DNA of 64,000 nt from Promethearchaeota archaeon. Its GTDB lineage: Archaea > Asgardarchaeota > Lokiarchaeia > Sigyniarchaeales > SOKP01. Numbering within the stretch: position 1 is the first letter of the stretch; each line of letters opens with the position of its first letter. The notes under the pieces are model-generated. The model was not told the DNA's origin and searched no databases. It saw only the letters and a list, made by a program, of their open reading frames with translations. The stretch spans positions 1-64,000 of the forward strand of contig JAUWGH010000004.1 in assembly GCA_030606485.1 (NCBI GenBank). Reading direction: 5' to 3'. Below are positions 1 to 7,671 of the stretch, piece by piece. The position numbers and the translations under genes were made by a program.

Positions 1-1
1 A

Positions 2-247
2 AGCTTATATAATTTTGCTACGGAGAGATTTAAAGGTAAAGTGAATCGAAATAACAACAAGAATATAATAGATTTATCAAATCAATTAATTAGAGATGAT
101 ATTAAAGAGTTATATAAATTATATTTCTATCAAGCTAATTACTATAGATTAGCATTATGGACTCGTAATATTACTATTTATAGCATTCTTTATTTGATAA
201 TTACATTTATCACACTTATAATAGTCTTTATACCAATTCAAACCTAA
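2..247 (+). CDS. Partial hypothetical protein with one C-terminal membrane segment
   Basis: The reading frame is open from the left window edge to a TAA at 245-247, so this may be the 3' end of a longer gene. The first internal start is GTG at 41, which would give 68 residues. The last 22 or so residues are a continuous hydrophobic stretch rich in Ile, Leu and Thr, compatible with a single membrane anchor. The region before it is charged and Asn-rich. I do not recognise a family, and the composition is close to that of non-coding DNA here, so reality as a gene is uncertain. Confidence 0.3.
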   Translation, partial: SLYNFATERFKGKVNRNNNKNIIDLSNQLIRDDIKELYKLYFYQANYYRLALWTRNITIYSILYLIITFITLIIVFIPIQT

Positions 248-568
248 ATTTATTTCAATTTATTGTTTTTGCACAAGAATTATTATTTTTAATTAATGAG
301 AAAGTAAATCAATCCTACCATTTTTAAACCGACTTATCCCAATCTAAACTATGGTGTATCTGATTTTTAAGAAGAAAAGAGTTGTTATGATTTGGTATGA
401 AAATTATTTTCCATCAGTTGTAATCAAATTGATTACAGCTGAATAATCGTTTTTGGGTGGATTATATAAATTAAAGATGCTAAAAATTCAGTTGAGAAAT
501 TAAATTTCTTCTTAAAAAAATATTAAATTAAATAAAAATTATAAATATTACAATTTAAATTAAAAAAA
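248..568. other. Non-coding stretch with a near-perfect palindrome
   Basis: No convincing gene is visible. The one structured element is a 25-nt near-perfect palindrome at 416-440: arms GTAATCAA (420-427) and TTGATTAC (429-436) around a single A, extended by four more positions with one G-T pair. It could be a protein-binding operator or a short hairpin. The rest is AT-rich sequence without repeats that I can see. Confidence 0.3.
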
Positions 569-754
569 ATGATAAATAAAAAAATGATTACACGTAAAAC
601 TCCTTCAAAAGGAATATCGATGATGAAAGTTTTATTGGAAGAACGAATATTTGATGAATTATTTAAGGATAATATTGATTATATTATTAGTAAGATACCT
701 CTTGATGAACAATATATTCCTTTTGGTGAGATTATAACTATTAAAAAGAAATAG
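569..754 (+). CDS. Small hypothetical protein, 61 residues
   Basis: Short frame from ATG at 569 to TAG at 752-754, Lys/Ile-rich and soluble in character, with no motif I recognise. There is no clear ribosome binding site; the upstream bases are almost all A and T. An alternative start is the ATG at 584. It is a weak prediction, kept because codon composition (many acidic and aromatic residues, few low-complexity runs) looks slightly more protein-like than the flanks. Confidence 0.3.
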   Translation: MINKKMITRKTPSKGISMMKVLLEERIFDELFKDNIDYIISKIPLDEQYIPFGEIITIKKK

Positions 755-896
755 ACAATCTTTCCCCACCTATGTGGATGATATGCTAAAAAATATCAAT
801 ATAAGAGATTTAAATCGGGTGACAACTTATCACTCGAAATAAAATATATTACAATTGATTTGATTCAATTCATGAAAAGTGTGAATTGAAAATCTA

Positions 897-1130
897 ATGA
901 TTATCTTAAATACTTCAATTCTTTACGGTATGATATCAATTGTTGATACATTATTAATAATGCCATTTTCTTACTTTTCAGAATCAATAAATAACCTCCA
1001 AGTAATTTACTTTATTCTGTTATTCTTACCCATTCTATTTTATGGAGTAAAAAAATTTCAAATTAGAAAACGTATTAAAAGTTTTCAAAAAGAACAAGCG
1101 ATTAAATTAAAAAGTCAAAATAATAATTAA
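897..1130 (+). CDS. Small two-helix membrane protein, 77 residues
   Basis: Residues about 2-25 and 35-50 are hydrophobic, with a charged Lys/Arg/Gln-rich cytoplasmic-type tail (about 51-77). This suggests two transmembrane helices with a positive C-terminus. Family not recognised. Its TAA (1128-1130) shares an A with the ATG of the next frame (TAATG), a coupling typical of co-transcribed genes, which raises confidence in both. Confidence 0.42.
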   Translation: MIILNTSILYGMISIVDTLLIMPFSYFSESINNLQVIYFILLFLPILFYGVKKFQIRKRIKSFQKEQAIKLKSQNNN

Positions 1131-1620
1131 TGCCATTTTTTTGTAGTAATTTTTATTTGGAATATACCGATTTAATAGTATCTTTTAATTACGGATTAAA
1201 AAATCTTAAAGTGAGAACATTGATCGAAAAAGAATTCGGGTTTATCTATTTAGAAAAGAATGAAATTGCATATTATATAGCTAATATATGGAAAGGCGAA
1301 TTGTTTATTCAGAATTGTAAAAATGAAAAATATTCTGAAGTCGACATTAAAAACTTCCATCGTGAGTTGTGGAAATTAATTAACAGAAATTGGGATGGGA
1401 AAAGTGCATTTCGCTTAACTTGAAAAGGAAAAAAAACAGATCCAATTCTTTCACAAGTTTGTAATAAAACTGGTATTTGGTATGAGGATTTACCGAAAGA
1501 ATTCTCAGTATTCCGCCCTAAAAGTTATTCAATTGAATGGAGAAAACAACAACATCCCTGTAAAGTTCATAAAAATAATCAAGACAATTTCAATTGTTTT
1601 AAAAATATTGGAGAACCGTA
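1130..1620 (+). pseudogene. Hypothetical gene interrupted by an in-frame TGA
   Basis: The frame starts at ATG 1130, one base into the preceding stop, and meets TGA at 1421-1423 after 97 residues. The same frame then stays open for another 65 codons to TAA at 1618-1620, and the second part has protein-like composition (WYEDLPKEF, several Cys, His and Trp). I see no known domain. Either a Trp/Arg-type codon mutated to TGA in a decaying gene, or the TGA is recoded; the residues around it do not look like a redox motif. Only 1130-1423 would be made by standard termination. Confidence 0.4.
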
Positions 1621-1646
1621 AAAATTAAGAATATTAAATTTAACAT

Positions 1647-1883
1647 TCATATATCGCAATCTTCTAATATTTTGTTGATGTCTTTATCTTGTAGGAATTC
1701 TCTCGCGTCTGTATAGCGATACACCCCAAATTTTCCAAGTATCTTTTTTATCCGTCTATTAAGAGTGTTATATGAAATCTTATATTCGGACAAAAGCTCT
1801 TTAATTGTCTTCCAGTTCTTTATATCGTTTAAAAATTTCTTAACTTCTTTTTTTTTTCTCATTTTTACCTCGTAGGAAGGCAT
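1647..1883 (-). pseudogene. C-terminal DNA-binding fragment of a GIY-YIG nuclease
   Basis: The 78-residue product aligns by eye along its whole length with the last 65 or so residues of the GIY-YIG nuclease at 3002-3898. Shared features include KFLxDIK, a helix-turn-helix-like core, ILGKxG and FLQDKDI. The nuclease domain and the NUMOD-like Arg/Lys repeats are absent. It is therefore probably a remnant of a second copy of that element, although an independently used small HTH protein cannot be excluded. The start at 1883 is arbitrary; the Met at residue 8 is equally possible. Confidence 0.5.
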
Positions 1884-1902
1884 CTAATATGGATTAGACT
1901 AA

Positions 1903-2028
1903 GAAAAATGTGCGAACATCAAAAAATTTAGCCAAAAAATTAGTGATGTAAATTTTGAATCCTATACTATACTAAAATACGATGATTTCATTCAATTATT
2001 TGATAAATGGTATCCATATAAATTTTAG
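1903..2028 (+). pseudogene. Possible gene remnant (tail of an unknown protein)
   Basis: After a TAA at 1900-1902 the frame is open for 41 codons without any ATG, GTG or TTG near its beginning, ending at TAG 2026-2028. The translated tail (YDDFIQLFDKWYPYKF) has balanced, aromatic-rich composition unlike the surrounding AT-rich sequence. I cannot name the family. It may be the surviving 3' end of an element in this accessory zone. Low confidence because the open stretch is short. Confidence 0.2.
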
Positions 2029-2048
2029 TTATATATTTTTTCTTTATT

Positions 2049-2711
2049 TTAAGGTATTTTATATTTTAAACTATGCCTATCGGCAATTGTTTGTAATGCT
2101 TCAAAAACGATATTCGATGTTTTTTCTGTTAGAAACTCCCTTGCTTTTTCATCTGTTCTTTCTATTGAAATGGAATGAAGTCCAAAATATGTAGTAAATA
2201 AAATTTTAATTGTTATATTTGGTTTAATACGAATATAAATTTCATAATCTCCAGAACCCATCCCTTGTTTTTCATCAAAAAATAAGTCTTCATTCCTTAT
2301 TTTTTCCCATCCGTAATAAACAATATCTATATCGAGAAGTTCCTTTTTATATTCACTTAATAAAAGTATAGAAGGTAATGGTTCATTTTGTACCTCGGAT
2401 GGAATTGAACTTTTAGGATATTTTAAGCCAAATTTACAAATTTCATTTAAAGAGTCTAAACATTTTTGATAAATTTCATGTTTTTCTCTTTCTTTTTTAT
2501 AATTTTCAAATTGTTTCATTACAAATGGCATGAAAACAGCTGAAATTATAGCTGAAAGTATAAGAAAGTTATCAAAAAAATCCTTAACTTCAAGATATAT
2601 CTCTCGATAAAAAAAGGCAACAAAAATAAAATAAAAATCCAATATCAAGAATGTAGATAACACAAAAAGTAGGATTAATAAAATCAAATACTCCTTATGA
2701 TGCATTTTCAT
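2049..2711 (-). CDS. Membrane-anchored hypothetical protein
   Basis: Product of 220 residues. Two hydrophobic helices lie at about residues 8-33 and 46-66, followed by a Lys/Glu-rich linker that looks coiled-coil (about 67-85) and a soluble C-terminal domain of about 130 residues. The second half alternates beta-like and helical stretches, but I see no catalytic motif. The likely topology is an N-terminal double membrane anchor with a cytoplasmic domain. It stands alone between accessory elements. Start at ATG 2711; Met3 is an alternative. Confidence 0.6.
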   Translation of the reverse strand: MKMHHKEYLILLILLFVLSTFLILDFYFIFVAFFYREIYLEVKDFFDNFLILSAIISAVFMPFVMKQFENYKKEREKHEIYQKCLDSLNEICKFGLKYPKSSIPSEVQNEPLPSILLLSEYKKELLDIDIVYYGWEKIRNEDLFFDEKQGMGSGDYEIYIRIKPNITIKILFTTYFGLHSISIERTDEKAREFLTEKTSNIVFEALQTIADRHSLKYKIP

Positions 2712-3001
2712 TTTAAAAAATTTCTATTATTTTTACCTTTTAATGATTGAATTAATTATATAAAAGTTACATCGTTTTAGTCTGTTTCTGTTATCAAAAA
2801 TTTCATATTAAAGACAAATTTTGTCGGAAAGATTTTTCTTCCTGATAAAACATATCTAATTTGTTTTAAAATTATACTAAAATAGTATTAAAAAATTGAA
2901 AAATTCCTACAAAAAATAGTTTAAATGGTTAATTTCACAATGAAAATATCATCATAATATTATCAATTATCTTATCTTTCAAATCCGAAATTCAATAATA
3001 C

Positions 3002-3898
3002 TCATTTGTCGATTTCCTCCATTATTTCATCAATATCTTTATCTTGTAGGAATTTTTTCGCTTCTGTTGGATTATTTATACCGTATTTTCCAAGGATTTC
3101 CTTCACTCTCAATCTCACTGTATCTTCCGACATCTTGTATCTAACCGCAAGAGAACTTGTTTTCAGCCCAGATTTTATATCCTCTAAAAATTTACCAATA
3201 TCAGGTATTTTTATCTTTCTCCTCCTGTTTGATTCAGCAATTATTGTAGCAATTCGTTTTCTATATTTTGGATCTTTAAATTTTTCATCCATTATCTTTT
3301 TCATTGTCTCACTCCCCTTTGCTCTAAGAACCGGGTCTTTATTTCCCCGTATTAATTTATCCCTCATTCTTTTTCGAAATTCCGGATCTTCTTTGCGTAA
3401 CTTTTCTACTTCTTCGCGACCTTTTCGATTAAAATTTATCATCCATTTTCTATACTCAGCATCTTCTTGATATTTCCGTTTTAATGTATCTCTGATTTTC
3501 TTTATAACTTCTTCACTCTGACTTCCGACTCCTCCATCTGTCATATTGTATCCTTTCTCTCTATGTGTTGAATCGTACTCTTTAATCCAATGTTTTTCCT
3601 TTTCATCTAATTCTTCTTGTGAATACGCTACGTCTATCTGTTCCAATTTCCAAACAGATTCATCATACTTTGCTATAGCATTATTTAAACGAGAACCAAA
3701 TATCTTTTTATCAGGTTGTTCTATTCTAAGTCTTTTAACTGCCCTTCCCTCTGTAAGATGCTCAAGCCATCTTTTTCTTATTGGTTTTACCGTTTCACCA
3801 ATATATACCTTTCTGGTAAAGGTATTAGTTGCTAAATAAATGTATCCGAAAGGTTTTTTTGTAGAATTTTGGTTGTTCACACAATTTTTTTTACACAT
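3002..3898 (-). CDS. GIY-YIG homing-type endonuclease with NUMOD-like and HTH DNA-binding regions
   Basis: Residues about 17-125 form a GIY-YIG nuclease domain: the YIYLATN strand, the VYIGET strand, the Arg of KRWLEH and the Glu-rich helix ending KGYNMTDGG are all present. The middle (about 130-225) carries repeated Arg/Lys-rich blocks of the NUMOD3 type that wrap DNA in phage Seg and I-TevI-like enzymes. The C-terminal 60 residues form a helix-turn-helix-like domain repeated in the fragment at 1647-1883. Such proteins make site-specific breaks that spread themselves or a host intron. The gene is free-standing here, and a GC-rich structured island lies directly upstream (3911-4162). Upstream bases next to ATG 3898 are a run of T/A with no good ribosome site. 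Confidence 0.85.
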   Translation of the reverse strand: MCKKNCVNNQNSTKKPFGYIYLATNTFTRKVYIGETVKPIRKRWLEHLTEGRAVKRLRIEQPDKKIFGSRLNNAIAKYDESVWKLEQIDVAYSQEELDEKEKHWIKEYDSTHREKGYNMTDGGVGSQSEEVIKKIRDTLKRKYQEDAEYRKWMINFNRKGREEVEKLRKEDPEFRKRMRDKLIRGNKDPVLRAKGSETMKKIMDEKFKDPKYRKRIATIIAESNRRRKIKIPDIGKFLEDIKSGLKTSSLAVRYKMSEDTVRLRVKEILGKYGINNPTEAKKFLQDKDIDEIMEEIDK

Positions 3899-3910
3899 TT
3901 TTTTGCATAC

Positions 3911-4162
3911 ACCTCACATTGTTTTAATTTCATGGGGCGTTGTGAGGTTTTCGACATTTATGATTTTAGGGGGGATTCTTTTTACCCCCCGACCTCGCAA
4001 GAGGGAAAATCATTAAATAGTTCGAAAACTTGCCCCATGTGAGAAATTAAAACAAAAGTAGGGTGTAATATAAGATGTGTAATTAACATTATGAACAACC
4101 CATAACATAAAATAACCTACAGGATAACTATTTTAGCAACATACACCTTACCCGAAGGGTAA
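3911..4162. ncRNA. Candidate structured RNA beside the GIY-YIG nuclease gene
   Basis: A GC-rich island in very AT-rich DNA with nested complementary arms. Outer arms: 3921-3931 with 4043-4053 (11 bp), 3931-3938 with 4032-4039 (CATGGGGC/GCCCCATG), 3947-3954 with 4022-4029 (GTTTTCGA/TCGAAAAC) and 3960-3967 with 4006-4013. Inside are two hairpins: GGGGGG/CCCCCC (3969-3974, 3985-3990) and CCTC-GCAA-GAGG (3993-4004), whose loop is GNRA only in the + strand RNA. ACCTCACA (3911-3918) can also pair with TGTGAGGT (3941-3948), giving a pseudoknot or an alternative fold. A further arm pair is 4058-4067 with 4142-4151, and a TTACCC-GAA-GGGTAA hairpin lies at 4148-4162. It does not match RNase P, SRP or 5S RNA motifs that I know. 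A DNA-level transposon end or a homing target is the alternative. Confidence 0.5.
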
Positions 4163-4435
4163 AAGTGAAAGAAAAAGCTTTTAAAAAAAATAACAAAACT
4201 TAAAATGACATCTAAAAAGTATTAAGGCGAAAAACTAGACAGAGAACTAAATCCACGATAATTGAAAAAATCCTTATTTTTAAGTATCTATGTTACATGG
4301 TATATGCATCTAATCTATCTATTTATTTTATAATTTATACGACAATAAACAAAAAACAAAGATTTTCTCAAATTTTTTTAAAAATTTTTTATTATAAAAC
4401 CTATCAAATAAATAATTTATAAGAACTGAGAACCG
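4163..4435. other. AT-rich non-coding stretch before the DUF6125-type gene
   Basis: No open frame of note. The last 60 bases are nearly pure A/T and would hold the promoter of the gene starting at 4436, but I cannot single out a TATA box with confidence. The bases just before that start (GAGAACCGATG) include a weak GAGA ribosome-site-like element. Confidence 0.3.
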
Positions 4436-4954
4436 ATGAATGAAGAATTAGAAAAATTATCCAAGGAGGAATTGATTAAATATATTGAAGATATCTCTAA
4501 GAACTGGATCTCGATAGATGGTACATGGTTCCAGACGGTGGAAAATGACCTAGGACTTGAAAAAGCCATGGAGCTTAATATTAAACAATGGACAAGATTT
4601 ACGGTTATTGAAGCTAAGAGAATTATGAAAAGATTTAATATTCCTCCAAATGGAGGAATTCCTGCGTTGATTAAAGCTTTAAAATTCAGGGTTTATGCGA
4701 ACATAAACATACAAGAAACCATTGAAATCTCTGAAAATCGCTGTGTATTTCGAATGAACAATTGCCGCGTTCAATATGCAAGGAAACAAAGAGGGTTGCC
4801 TGATTTTCCTTGTAAAGGAGTTGGCTTGGTTGAATATGGTCTATTCGCTAAAACAATAGATCCACGCATAGAAACTAATTGCATTTGTTGTCCGCCAGAT
4901 CCTCATCCGGAAGAATATTTTTGTGCTTGGGAATTTATTCTAAAGGATAAATAA
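4436..4954 (+). CDS. DUF6125-type cytosolic protein (Cys-rich C-terminus)
   Basis: Product of 172 residues. The pattern matches what I recall for DUF6125 / amino-thiazoline-carboxylate-hydrolase-like proteins of anaerobes. There is an N-terminal helix, then SIDGTWF near residue 26, GLEKAMEL, a central helical domain, and a conserved C-terminal part with CRVQYARK, FPCKGVG, IDPRIETNC and CCPPDPHPEEYFC. The Cys set suggests metal or Fe-S binding, but the function is not established to my knowledge. The 124-bp segment 4574-4697 is duplicated immediately downstream (5001-5124) in a pseudogene. Start at ATG 4436, the first Met, with full-length family similarity. Confidence 0.75.
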   Translation: MNEELEKLSKEELIKYIEDISKNWISIDGTWFQTVENDLGLEKAMELNIKQWTRFTVIEAKRIMKRFNIPPNGGIPALIKALKFRVYANINIQETIEISENRCVFRMNNCRVQYARKQRGLPDFPCKGVGLVEYGLFAKTIDPRIETNCICCPPDPHPEEYFCAWEFILKDK

Positions 4955-5000
4955 TTAAATAAAAAAAAGGATATTATAGAGAAAAATTTACAAGAATAAA

Positions 5001-5570
5001 CTTAATATTAAACAATGGAAAAGATTTACAGTTATTGAAGCTAAGAGAATTATGAAAAGCTTTAATATTCCTCCAAACGGAGGTATTCCAGCGTTGATTA
5101 AAGGTTTAAAATTCAATTTTTATGAAAAACCACGTACTCTAATGCCACTTTTATCCCTAAAAGAACGTTAAAACAGTTTTAATGAAATTGAACTAGGTTT
5201 TAATAAAAATTTGGTCTTAGAAGAGGCGAACCGATGTTTAAGATGTGATTTACGTTTTGAAATCTCACCTGTAGTGTTTCCCCCTCAAAAATGGTTGGAA
5301 TTAACCGATGAGAATATTCAAACTGTGCCTGAACTTGAAGGTGCGATTCAAGTTTTAAATGAGAATCAAGTGATAATCCTCATACAAGGAACCGCTAATT
5401 TACGTTTAACATTGGAAGAACAATTAAAGAGCAATACTAAGGCTTGTTACTTTAATTATTATGAAGACCCTATGTACACAAAAAGGGAGAGTGAATTACT
5501 TCAACAATTTATACAAGAATTTGGGAGATTCCCTGAGGGTAATGAAGATCTTGACGATGATCTATTTTAA
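5001..5570 (+). pseudogene. Chimeric pseudogene: DUF6125 fragment joined to the tail of an FAD oxidoreductase
   Basis: Bases 5001-5124 copy 4574-4697 of the neighbouring gene at about 90% identity by eye and in the same codon phase. From about 5125 the same frame continues as a different protein: KPRTLMP, an in-frame TAA at 5169-5171, then FNEIELGF, EEANRCLRCDL and PPQKWLEL. A C-terminal domain ending in EEDPMYTKRESELLQQ-like sequence (here YEDPMYTKRESELLQQ) follows. This is the pattern of the C-terminus of GltD/NfnB/HdrA-like FAD and Fe-S oxidoreductases, whose FAD and NAD domains are missing here. The only start after the stop is TTG 5211. I read it as a recombination product that is no longer functional, although residues 5211-5570 could still be translated as a 119-residue peptide. 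Confidence 0.7.
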
Positions 5571-5611
5571 ATTTGGCTGAATAATAAAAAAAATAATAAA
5601 AAAAAAAGATT

Positions 5612-6235
5612 TTAAACTTTTTCTCCAAATTTACCCGATATCCATAATATTATGAGAATTACTAATGGAATACCAAAAATTATCGAAACCCAAACAAATA
5701 CGGTTAGATAACCGTAGATGAAATAACTAAATGATAGACTACCAAATGGGGTAAGCCAATTGCCATCAATAAACACATAAATACAAACTCCAATAAATAA
5801 CAAAAATGAAAAACCGCCACCGCCACCTTCATACTTTTTTCCTCTCAATCTCTCCCATTTCTTCTTCTCCTCTTTCGATTCCTTATCTCTCTTTTTAAGC
5901 TCTTCTTTATCATCTTCCGATAAAATTTTAAACCAATATCCTCCGATTAAAATGCCAAAGAATGCTACTGTTGGAAGTACAACGAGTAAAAATTCCCATA
6001 AAATCAATAATAATACCCATACAATGGCAGTCCCCATAGAAAATTCGTCAAACGTCCATGCACCGTAACCTCCAACCTCTGAAGCTGGAATATACAATAA
6101 TAAGACTAAAATTCCTCCGATTATAGCTCCAACCACCGCAGCTCCACAGATTATAGTAATTACCCAATGTTTTCTTATGAATCGTTTCCAAAACATTTCA
6201 TCTAAGACTTTCATACTCTCTTCTTCACTACTCAT
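5612..6235 (-). CDS. Four-helix membrane protein of unknown function
   Basis: Product of 207 residues with hydrophobic segments at about 25-48, 68-100 (long, perhaps two helices), 143-160 and 168-202. They are split by a highly charged Lys/Glu loop at about 105-135 and a Gly run (GGGGG). No enzymatic motif is visible. Topology looks like paired helices either side of a cytoplasmic charged loop. Its upstream region (6241-6378) is duplicated at 9735-9865 in front of the ABC-stub/dehydrogenase operon, so the two units may share regulation. Start at ATG 6235, followed by a charged Ser/Glu N-terminus. Confidence 0.6.
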   Translation of the reverse strand: MSSEEESMKVLDEMFWKRFIRKHWVITIICGAAVVGAIIGGILVLLLYIPASEVGGYGAWTFDEFSMGTAIVWVLLLILWEFLLVVLPTVAFFGILIGGYWFKILSEDDKEELKKRDKESKEEKKKWERLRGKKYEGGGGGFSFLLFIGVCIYVFIDGNWLTPFGSLSFSYFIYGYLTVFVWVSIIFGIPLVILIILWISGKFGEKV

Positions 6236-6240
6236 AAATA

Positions 6241-6378
6241 TTTCTACCTCGAAATATATTTTGTTTTTAAATTAGATTATAATTTTATTTTTAAATTAAA
6301 TACGGATCTAAATATAAAGCTAATCCTTATATTTCATTTATTTGATCAAAAAATTAAAGGAGTGATATATTTTAATAG
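6241..6378 (-). repeat. Duplicated upstream (promoter-like) segment, copy A
   Basis: This segment and 9735-9865 align end to end. The best part, 6322-6378 against 9809-9865, differs at 2 of 57 positions by my reading. Each copy lies directly upstream of a minus-strand gene (6235 and 9733) and contains the palindrome TTGATCAA and A/T-rich TATA-like stretches. A duplicated promoter/operator is the simplest reading. A mobile-element scar is the alternative, but no terminal inverted repeats or target duplications are apparent. Confidence 0.55.
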
Positions 6379-6438
6379 GCAGAAGTATAGCGATCATCAT
6401 AACCTCATTATGAAGTAATATTATGATTTACTTTCTGC
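6379..6438. terminator. Imperfect inverted repeat downstream of the dehydrogenase operon
   Basis: GCAGAAGTA at 6379-6387 pairs with TACTTTCTGC ending at 6438 (one bulge), and ATCATAA (6396-6402) pairs with TTATGAT (6421-6427) inside it. It sits 100 bases past the end of the minus-strand dehydrogenase at 6538-7539 and just beyond copy A of the duplicated segment. It could be a transcript-end hairpin or an operator; no T-run follows it. A second weak hairpin (6501-6507 with 6527-6533) lies right after that gene's stop. Confidence 0.3.
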
Positions 6439-6537
6439 TAGGAGATCTAGAGCAATTGCAGGTTTCGATCGATATGCAATTAAGAATAGGTAAGCAACGA
6501 GACCAATGAATTCAAATTATACCCGGATTGGTTTCAT

Positions 6538-7539
6538 CTAAATATAGTCTAAAGTTATTACTACATTTCCCTTTTTATGCCCTTTATCGACATAGCTATG
6601 AGCCTCGACAATTTTTTCTAAGGGATAGCGTCTATCTATGACCGATTTAAGCTTCCCCGCCTCAATAAGCTCTTTGAGGAAAATTAAATCTTCTTTTTTT
6701 TCACTTGCTCCCCCACCTATTACTTTTATTGAAGACCAAAGGCCTCGAACAAGATGTGACACCTTCATGACAGCTTCAAGATAGAATCCTTTTTTCTTTA
6801 GCGATCTTTTACAATCTGAAAACGAACTCTTGCCTACCGTGTCAAAAATAATATCATAGATCTCACCGCTTTTGCTAAAATCCTCTTTAGTGTAATCAAT
6901 TACCTTATCGGCTCCCAGAGATTTCACCATTTCTAAATTCGTGGTACTGCATACTCCGGTAACTTCTGCCCCAAAGTGCTTGGCAAGCTGTACCGCAAAA
7001 GTACCATTACTTCCAGAAGCTCCATAGATAAGGACTTTTTGTCCGCTTTGGATATTTCCTTTTCTAAGAAAATGCAATGCTGTAAGCCCCCCAATAGGAA
7101 CGGCGGCGGCCTCCTCATGGGTCATATTGGTCGGTTTTAGCGCTACCACGTTAGCTCCAAACATACCTGTGGATAAAGGCTCTTCAGGTATACATATGTA
7201 CTCGGCATAAGAACCAAAACTCAACCCAGTGGTAGTTCCGAAAATTTGGTCACCTTTCCTAAATAGTTTTACATCTTTGCCTATTGATTCAATTTCCCCG
7301 GCTAACTCCATCCCAAGTATAGTTTTTTTTGGTTTTCTGAAACCCAACATTATTCGCCCGAAGAGCCGAAGCAAGAAAGGGTAATTTTTCATGCCACTTC
7401 GAAGAGCCACGTCCCCTGCTGTTGCTGTTGTCGCGTGTATTTTTACCAGTATTTCATTGTCCTTGGGAGTAGGTTTTTCTACTTCTTTGAGCTGAAGAAC
7501 GTCGGGGGGTCCATATTTTTGACAAACTATTGCTTTCAT
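6538..7539 (-). CDS. Zinc-independent medium-chain dehydrogenase / quinone-oxidoreductase-like (copy 1 of 3)
   Basis: Product of 333 residues of the MDR superfamily. The GroES-like N-domain (about 1-130) opens with [16 protein letters not shown]. The Rossmann domain (about 145-270) has [15 protein letters not shown] and VIDYTKEDF, as in NADPH-dependent quinone oxidoreductases and reticulon-4-interacting-protein-like enzymes. The structural and catalytic zinc Cys residues of classical alcohol dehydrogenases are absent, so reduction of a carbonyl or quinone with NAD(P)H is expected; the substrate is unknown. It is the last of three tandem paralogues on this strand, 132 bp after copy 2. Length is normal for the family. 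Confidence 0.87.
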   Translation of the reverse strand: MKAIVCQKYGPPDVLQLKEVEKPTPKDNEILVKIHATTATAGDVALRSGMKNYPFLLRLFGRIMLGFRKPKKTILGMELAGEIESIGKDVKLFRKGDQIFGTTTGLSFGSYAEYICIPEEPLSTGMFGANVVALKPTNMTHEEAAAVPIGGLTALHFLRKGNIQSGQKVLIYGASGSNGTFAVQLAKHFGAEVTGVCSTTNLEMVKSLGADKVIDYTKEDFSKSGEIYDIIFDTVGKSSFSDCKRSLKKKGFYLEAVMKVSHLVRGLWSSIKVIGGGASEKKEDLIFLKELIEAGKLKSVIDRRYPLEKIVEAHSYVDKGHKKGNVVITLDYI

Positions 7540-7671
7540 TTGTGTAATTATTTATCACCATTTTTTAATATTTTTTATTTAATAACACTAATTTTGTCAC
7601 AGTATTAAATAGTTATAGAGACCAATATTTGTTTTTGTAAAACGAAAGAAAAAATGAAATTTGGATAAAAA

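Noticed and set aside
1-6. HindIII site at the first base as evidence of a cloned insert end
   Set aside because: A single six-base match at a window edge can be chance; no vector sequence is present.
1982-2194. 70-codon hydrophobic frame on the + strand
   Set aside because: It is antisense to the 3' end of the membrane protein gene at 2049-2711 and is explained by A/T-rich complement.
3911-4162. RNase P, SRP RNA, 5S rRNA or a group II intron domain V as identity of the structured island
   Set aside because: None of their conserved blocks could be found; it is left as an unassigned structured element.
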